From the NCBI RefSeq assembly GCF_036021035.1, contig NZ_CP107930.1, positions 372,001 to 436,000 on the forward strand: a stretch of DNA of 64,000 nt, read 5' to 3'. The position numbers were made by a program, and so were the translations under genes. The notes below the pieces were generated by a model. It searched no databases, had not been told where the DNA came from, and worked only from the letters and a program-made list of their open reading frames with translations. Positions 59,375 to 64,000 of the stretch are shown here, in pieces. Origin of the DNA: Kineococcus sp. NBC_00420. GTDB taxonomy: Bacteria; Actinomycetota; Actinomycetes; Actinomycetales; Kineococcaceae. Every line of letters starts with the position of its first letter. Position 1 is the first letter of the stretch.

Positions 59375-60312
59375 CCACTCCCGACAAGACCCCCGAGCGC
59401 GCAGCACAACTGCAGGAGCACCTGGACGCCGTCGCCGCCGACACCGCCTACCGGCGCGACCAGCAGCCGGTGGCCGGGGCTGGGGACTGGGCGCGTCTGC
59501 AGCAGCGCCTGCACACCGACGAGCGTCGCCACCGCCGAATTCGGGTCGGCCTCTTCAGCGCCGGCGCAGCGTGCGCGGTCGTGGCGGCGGGGGTGGGCTG
59601 GTCGCACCTGGGTGGGAGCGGTTCCAGTGTCCGAGTGGTCCCCGCTGCAGCACCCACCACCTCAGCCGAGGCCGCCGAGAGGGCCGATGCCGAGGCCACC
59701 GTTTCCGCCCGCGCGCAGGTGGCCGGCCAGTGCCCCGCCGTCACCGACCTCCCCGCCCTGGGACCTGATGCCGTCGACGAAGGGCAGCGACTTTCCCAAG
59801 GGCTCTCTCTGGAAGAGGCCGTCCGACGAGCGCAGAGCGAGCAGCAGGCCTCCGTCCTAGACGCGTGGCTGCGGTGCACCTACCCCGACGCCTACGGGCA
59901 ACTGCGCGTGGCCCACGAGCCGCAGTTCGACGCCGTCGTCGCCCTCACCGACGCTGCTGGCCCCGATCCGCTGGCCGGAGCACCGCTGGGAGTTCTCGCC
60001 GGGCGGGTCCAGCTAGAGACCGTTGCGTTTTCGGAGCTGCAGATGCAGGTGCTGTGGCAGCGCATGGACACCGCCCTCGACGACTGCGGTTTGGTGACGT
60101 CGAGCTGGATCGATTTGGGGGTCATCCGCATCGGCGCCGGCACAGCGAGCACCAGCATCAGAGATCAGGCCACGACCGGCGAAGCCACTGCCGCACAGGA
60201 CGAACCTGGGGTCGAGGCTGTTGAGCGGTGCCTGGACGCCGCCGACCTCGGCGCACAGCCCGGCAGAGCGCAGATCGAAGTCACCGACGAAACGAGTCAC
60301 GTCGTGTGGTGA
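59371..60312 (+). CDS. Single-pass membrane partner of the ECF sigma factor
   Basis: A 313-residue protein starting at the ATGA overlap. Cytoplasmic N-terminus with WARLQQRLHTDERRHRRIRV, one helix (VGLFSAGAACAVVAAGVGW) and a long extracytoplasmic domain containing paired cysteines (AGQCPAV, WLRCTYPD, DDCGLV, ERCLDA) and helical SEEQ-type repeats. Likely an anti-sigma-like sensor. The WARLQ start recalls conserved cytoplasmic tails of such partners. Confidence 0.75.
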   Translation: MTTPDKTPERAAQLQEHLDAVAADTAYRRDQQPVAGAGDWARLQQRLHTDERRHRRIRVGLFSAGAACAVVAAGVGWSHLGGSGSSVRVVPAAAPTTSAEAAERADAEATVSARAQVAGQCPAVTDLPALGPDAVDEGQRLSQGLSLEEAVRRAQSEQQASVLDAWLRCTYPDAYGQLRVAHEPQFDAVVALTDAAGPDPLAGAPLGVLAGRVQLETVAFSELQMQVLWQRMDTALDDCGLVTSSWIDLGVIRIGAGTASTSIRDQATTGEATAAQDEPGVEAVERCLDAADLGAQPGRAQIEVTDETSHVVW

Positions 60313-60322
60313 CGCCCTCGAA

Positions 60323-60352
60323 CCGCGCGGTCATCCCGCGTTGTGCGCCGTC
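60323..60352 (+). repeat. Dispersed polar repeat, last copy seen
   Basis: CGCGCGGTCATCCCGCGTTG followed by TGCGCCGTCG, just upstream of the ISL3 element. Confidence 0.7.
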
Positions 60353-60382
60353 GCGGGCGGCTGGTGACGTCACGCTTTTTAG

Positions 60383-61836
60383 GGCTCTTGTGACACATGT
60401 ATGAGCTCAGATTGGCTGTCCCGACGCCTCTGAGCAGCTGAGATGCAGGGCGCACGCCGTCCTGGTGGCTACGGTCCTGATTGTCGAGATCATGATCGTC
60501 ACCACGGGAGAACGGCGTGCGCGGAGCCAGGATATGGGTTGAGCTGCTCGGACTGCAGCAGGCCGTCGTCGAAGACGTCGAGCTCGACGAGGACGCCGGG
60601 GTGCTCGTCGTGTCGGTGCGGGTGCCTAAGCGCGCCGCTAACCGGTGCGGGCGGTGTCGGCGGCCGTGCCGCCGCTTCGATGCCGGGCGCGGAGTCCGGC
60701 GGTGGCGGGCGCTGGACGTGGGCAGTGTGCGCGCGTTCGTCCAAGCGGCAGCGCCGCGGGTCCAGTGCCGAAGGCATGGAGTGGTGGTGGCTGCCGTGCC
60801 GTGGGCTCGTCACGACGCCGGTCACACTCTCGCCTTTGACGAGCAGGTCGCGTGGCTGGCGGTTCACACGTCCCGATCAGCTGTGGCGCAGTTGATGCGG
60901 GTGGCGTGGCGGACGGTTGGGGTGATCGTCGAGCGGGTCACGGCGGGCGCATTGACAGGGGCGGACCGGTTCGCGGGGCTGGCGCGGATCGGCATCGATG
61001 AGATCTCCTACAAACGCGGCCACAAGTACCTGACCGTCGTGGTGGATCACGACACCGGGCGGTTGGTGTGGGCCGCGCCGGGTCGGGACAAGGAGACGCT
61101 GCGGGGGTTCTTCGACGCACTCGGTCCCGAGCGGTCGGCGTCGATCACGCACGTCTCCGCCGACGGTGCGAACTGGATCGCGACGGTTGTGGCGCAGCGG
61201 TGTGCGAACGCGGTGCGCTGTGCTGATCCGTTCCATGTCGTGCAGTGGGCGAGCAAGGCGTTGGACGAGGAGCGTCGGGGTTCGTGGAACCGGGCTCGAG
61301 GCGCGGTTGGTCGTGACCGATCGCTGGGTAGAGCGCCGGCGGCGACCGGGGGTGCGCGGTCGTTGAAGGGGGCGCGGTGGGCGTTGTGGAGGAACCCTGA
61401 AGACTTGAGCGAGAACCAGGCGGCGCAGTTGGGATGGATCGCGCGGACGGATCCGCGCCTGCATCGGGCGTACCTGTTGAAGGAGGGTCTGCGGATGGTT
61501 TTCCGGATCGCCCGTCAGGACGGTCCGGGCGCGGCGAGCCAGGCGTTGGATCGGTGGATCGGGTGGGCCCGGCGGTGTCGGATCCCGGCGTTTGTGGCTC
61601 TCTCGCGCAACATCATCAGGCACCGGCCGGCGATCGAGGCGACGTTCGAGCATGGCCTCTCGAATGGGTTGGTGGAGTCGATGAACACGAAGATCCGGGT
61701 CCTGACGCGGGTGGCGTTCGGGTTCCACTCTTCGGCACCGTTGGTGGGGTTGGCGATGCTGGCGTTGGGTGGGTTCTGCCCGCCGCTACCGGGGCGGGGA
61801 GGCCGGTGACGGCTTCACACATGTGTCAGGAGAGCC
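60383..61836 (+). mobile_element. ISL3-family insertion sequence
   Basis: A 1454-bp element with inverted ends GGCTCT..TGACACATGT. The left flank is ordinary host DNA and the right flank is internal IS3 sequence. The two 8-base flanks (CTTTTTAG and GGAAAAGC) do not match, so there is no target duplication. Confidence 0.85.
60517..61809 (+). CDS. ISL3-family transposase
   Basis: A 430-residue transposase. The N-terminus has a zinc-ribbon-like set of cysteines (NRCGRCRRPCRRF and QCRRHG), followed by the DDE_Tnp_ISL3 domain: Asp in ARIGIDEISYKRGHKYL, Asp in RCADPFHVVQW and Glu in NGLVESMNTKIRVLTRVAFG. GTG 60517. The gene appears intact. Confidence 0.92.
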   Translation: MRGARIWVELLGLQQAVVEDVELDEDAGVLVVSVRVPKRAANRCGRCRRPCRRFDAGRGVRRWRALDVGSVRAFVQAAAPRVQCRRHGVVVAAVPWARHDAGHTLAFDEQVAWLAVHTSRSAVAQLMRVAWRTVGVIVERVTAGALTGADRFAGLARIGIDEISYKRGHKYLTVVVDHDTGRLVWAAPGRDKETLRGFFDALGPERSASITHVSADGANWIATVVAQRCANAVRCADPFHVVQWASKALDEERRGSWNRARGAVGRDRSLGRAPAATGGARSLKGARWALWRNPEDLSENQAAQLGWIARTDPRLHRAYLLKEGLRMVFRIARQDGPGAASQALDRWIGWARRCRIPAFVALSRNIIRHRPAIEATFEHGLSNGLVESMNTKIRVLTRVAFGFHSSAPLVGLAMLALGGFCPPLPGRGGR

Positions 61837-61837
61837 G

Positions 61838-62940
61838 GAAAAGCACACGAGCTCTTGGAGAAACTCTCCGAGAGCACGGGTACGCCCGAGCCGCCGAAGC
61901 GGTGATCAACCCCGCCATCGACGACCTCGCCAGCCATCTCGCGGGCCGTCTCGGTGGAGTGCGACGCGCATGCGCACTGCTGGGTCGGGCCCGCGCCTCG
62001 CACTACCGAACCCGCCGATCACCGCGCCTGGGACCGGCCCGGCGACGTCCCCGACCGGCCAGTGCGCTGAGCGCGGTCGAGGAGCAGCAGGTAGTTGATT
62101 TGGTGACTTGCGAGCGATTCGTGGATAAGTCCGTCGCGCAGATTTGGGCGATGCTGCTGGACGAGGGCACCTACCTGTGCTCGCAATCCACGATTCATCG
62201 CCTGCTGCGGCGCAATGGGTTGGCCGGTGACCGCCGCGCCCAGGCCACGCATTCAGCGAAGGTAAAACCCGAACTGGTCGCCGCCGGTGTTGGGCAGGTC
62301 TGGACCTGGGACATCACCAAACTCCGCGGCCCGGCCCGGGGCGTCTACTACGAGTTGTACGTCGTCATCGACATCTACTCACGCTTCGTCGTCGCCTGGC
62401 GGGTGGAGACTCGAGAAGACGCAGGTCTGGCCCAGGACATGCTCGAGCAGGCCATGGGGCGCCACCAGATTCCCGACGTCGTCCACGCTGACCGGGGCAC
62501 GTCGATGACTTCCAAGCCCGTCGCTCAGTTGTTGGTCGATCTGGGTGTCACGCGGTCGCATTCGCGGCCGCAGGTGTCGAACGACAATCCGTACAGCGAG
62601 GCGCAGTTCAAGACGTTGAAGTACGCCCCGGCCTTCCCAGACCGATTCAGGACGCTCGAGCACGCGCGGGAGTTCTGCGAACAGTTCTTCAAGCACTACA
62701 ACTACGTCCACCGCCACTCCGGGATCGGCCTGCACACCCCGGCCTCGGTGCACTACGGGACCGCCAGGCAGATCCAAGCCGCCCGCCAGATCACCCTGGA
62801 CGCGGCCTACGCCGCGCACCCTGAACGGTTCGGCGCCCGCCACCCGAAACCGCCGGCCTTGCCAAGTGCGGCGTGGATCAACGAACCCAGCCGAGAGGCT
62901 CAGATACAGAGCGCGTAGACAGCCCGTGTCTCACCGAGCT
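61838..62940 (+). mobile_element. 5'-truncated IS3-family copy 2
   Basis: Homologous to the element at 25560-27101 but beginning inside the last codons of orfA (KAHELLEKLSESTGT), immediately after the ISL3 right end. The right end CGTGTCTCACCGAGCTTGAC is preserved. The left end and most of orfA are missing. Confidence 0.85.
61902..62918 (+). CDS. IS3-family transposase OrfB, copy 2
   Basis: A 338-residue DDE transposase, same length as copy 1. It starts at the equivalent GTG and keeps WTWDITKLRG, VHADRGTSM and NPYSEAQFKTLKY. It differs at scattered residues, so it is not a recent duplicate. Without OrfA it is probably not mobile by itself. Confidence 0.88.
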   Translation: MINPAIDDLASHLAGRLGGVRRACALLGRARASHYRTRRSPRLGPARRRPRPASALSAVEEQQVVDLVTCERFVDKSVAQIWAMLLDEGTYLCSQSTIHRLLRRNGLAGDRRAQATHSAKVKPELVAAGVGQVWTWDITKLRGPARGVYYELYVVIDIYSRFVVAWRVETREDAGLAQDMLEQAMGRHQIPDVVHADRGTSMTSKPVAQLLVDLGVTRSHSRPQVSNDNPYSEAQFKTLKYAPAFPDRFRTLEHAREFCEQFFKHYNYVHRHSGIGLHTPASVHYGTARQIQAARQITLDAAYAAHPERFGARHPKPPALPSAAWINEPSREAQIQSA

Positions 62941-63301
62941 TGACGGGTTCCGCTGCGCGCGGACGTCGACACCGAGTCCACGCTCGACACGGGTACCGCG
63001 CTCACGGCATAGTCCGAAACTCAGCGCTTCACGCGCGAGGAGTTACACCACTCCGCGGGACGTCATCCGACTTGCAGGTAACAACGTCGGTGGAGGTGCG
63101 GGTGGTGGCGTTGTAAGGGGTGGTGCTGTGTGGTGTGGCTGTCGCAGGGCCCCCATCAGGACAGAATCAACGGGGAAGGTGTGTGAGGAACGAGGAGCCT
63201 GTAGCAGCTAGTCGCTCCGAGAAAACCTTAGTGTCGGCGGTGAAGCTGTTGCGCAGGGAAGCCGAAGGATCCGCTACCGACAAAGTCTCACGGTAAGCTC
63301 A
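62941..63301. other. Intergenic stretch, nothing recognised
   Basis: About 360 bases between the IS3 remnant and the terminal gene pair. GC content falls towards the right. A Gly-rich open stretch near 63085-63150 and GTAAGCTCACT near the end are visible, but no gene, repeat copy or clear promoter. Confidence 0.5.
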
Positions 63302-63712
63302 CTATCCATTTATGCAAGCAACCTCATAGCTGATTGGACCTTCTAGGCTGAATAGTGGGATACGACTCTGATCCTGACGGTCCCATAGAGTCAACAACCA
63401 CTGGCCGTAGGTTTCTTCGCTCACGAGTTCCAGTGTCCAACCGTTTTGCGTCTCAAAGATTACATCGAACTCTAGTTCACGTTTGACGAACTGGACATAC
63501 ACTAGATCATCGTCTACGAGTGGCGCCACCGGTCGTTCTACAGAATCACCGCCTGCTGCATCAATGGCCGAACTTGGTGGCGTGAGACGCCACGACCCGT
63601 TTATGCGTAGTTGCCAGTCGCGACCTTGAAGGTAAGGCCCTGCCTCATCGACATTCGCGTGTTCGACATGCAGGGGGAGCAAATCCCGAATTTCCTTCAG
63701 TAAGTTACTCAT
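63302..63712 (-). CDS. Hypothetical protein, candidate immunity protein
   Basis: A 136-residue acidic globular protein (MSNLLKEIRDLLPLHVEHAN, then VDDDLVYVQFVKRELEFDVI and ETYGQWLLTLWDRQDQSRIP). Its ATG overlaps the preceding stop as TAATG, so translation is coupled. Base composition is clearly less GC-rich than the rest of the window. Small acidic genes directly after a toxin-like C-terminus are typical immunity proteins. No named family recognised. Confidence 0.65.
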   Translation of the reverse strand: MSNLLKEIRDLLPLHVEHANVDEAGPYLQGRDWQLRINGSWRLTPPSSAIDAAGGDSVERPVAPLVDDDLVYVQFVKRELEFDVIFETQNGWTLELVSEETYGQWLLTLWDRQDQSRIPLFSLEGPISYEVACING

Positions 63713-64000
63713 TACTGCATCAATTCGATGTGAGTGCGCTCGTTGACGTATTGACGAGTTGCCGCCCCCCTAGGTGTCCCCCTGGGCGGATTGGGCGTCG
63801 TTCCGGTAAAGGGACTCACTCTTCCGCCGTTGCCATTTTCGAAAGAGGCGCGCAGTCCCGCGCCATTTTTCTGCGGATCCATGATGCGGATGCTACTGCC
63901 GTCAGGCAGCCGGTACCCGGCGCCCAGAGACTTAGTTGGATACGAGCTGAACCCTGGCGTTCCAGCATCCACTGCCCTCTGCAGACCACTTCCCAGCCGG
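63712..64000 (-). CDS. C-terminal end of a probable polymorphic toxin (runs off the window)
   Basis: The frame is open to the window edge, so only ~95 C-terminal residues are visible. They read GLQRAVDAGTPGFSSYPTKS, then GYRLPDGSSIRIMDPQKNG, FENGNGGRVSPFTG and VNERTHIELMQ at the end. Short Gly/Asn/Pro-rich modules of this kind, ending in RTHIEL-like sequence, occur at the tips of secreted polymorphic toxins. The GTG at 63972 is only an internal codon. The toxic activity cannot be named from this fragment. Confidence 0.55.
   Translation of the reverse strand, partial: RLGSGLQRAVDAGTPGFSSYPTKSLGAGYRLPDGSSIRIMDPQKNGAGLRASFENGNGGRVSPFTGTTPNPPRGTPRGAATRQYVNERTHIELMQ

Noticed and set aside
1563-60352. 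Interpreting the dispersed repeats as CRISPR
   Set aside because: Copies are hundreds to thousands of bases apart with genes between them, vary in sequence and have no spacer periodicity or cas genes.

Overview
This 64 kb window is high-GC DNA with frequent GTG starts, many 4-base ATGA/GTGA gene overlaps and actinobacterial families (SigE-like ECF sigma factors with Trp/Arg-rich membrane partners, AbiE, LacI, aminoglycoside-kinase-like proteins). It fits a motile actinobacterium, plausibly Kineosporiaceae (Kineococcus-like). That placement is an inference from composition and gene content; no rRNA, tRNA or housekeeping marker is present to test it. LAYOUT. 1-13.3 kb is a signalling region: a PAS-GAF-GGDEF protein, a membrane GGDEF-EAL protein overlapping a membrane diguanylate cyclase, a decayed serine hydrolase, small ORFs, a soluble double-GAF chemotaxis transducer, a beta-carbonic anhydrase and a GAF-GGDEF-EAL protein. 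13.4-17.4 kb holds small genes, a frameshifted membrane gene and an AbiEi/AbiEii (type IV toxin-antitoxin) pair. 17.6-25.2 kb is a LacI regulator divergent from a seven-gene operon: amidotransferase-like protein, solute-binding lipoprotein, M24 and M20 peptidases, ABC ATPase and permease, nitrilase. Together these look like uptake and hydrolysis of a small amide or peptide-like compound under LacI control. 25.3-28.7 kb is an insertion-sequence nest (IS3 plus IS110) inside a broken HAD-hydrolase gene. 28.7-53.3 kb is a long block of mostly single, unrelated genes in both orientations (nucleotidyltransferases, methyltransferases, phosphotransferases, VOC, phosphatases, lipoproteins), separated by copies of a short dispersed repeat that always lies in the same orientation. 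This block contains an archaeal-type aspartyl-tRNA synthetase gene broken by one amber codon and preceded by what looks like a translational T-box leader. 51.3-60.3 kb carries three ECF-sigma/membrane-partner pairs, four single-helix or two-helix micro-membrane proteins and another IS3 element inside a host gene. 60.4-63 kb is an ISL3 element abutting a 5'-truncated IS3 copy. 63.3-64 kb is lower in GC and ends with the C-terminus of a protein running off the window plus a coupled small gene, which resembles a polymorphic toxin and its immunity protein. Decay is common: at least eight genes are interrupted by nonsense codons, frameshifts or insertion sequences.
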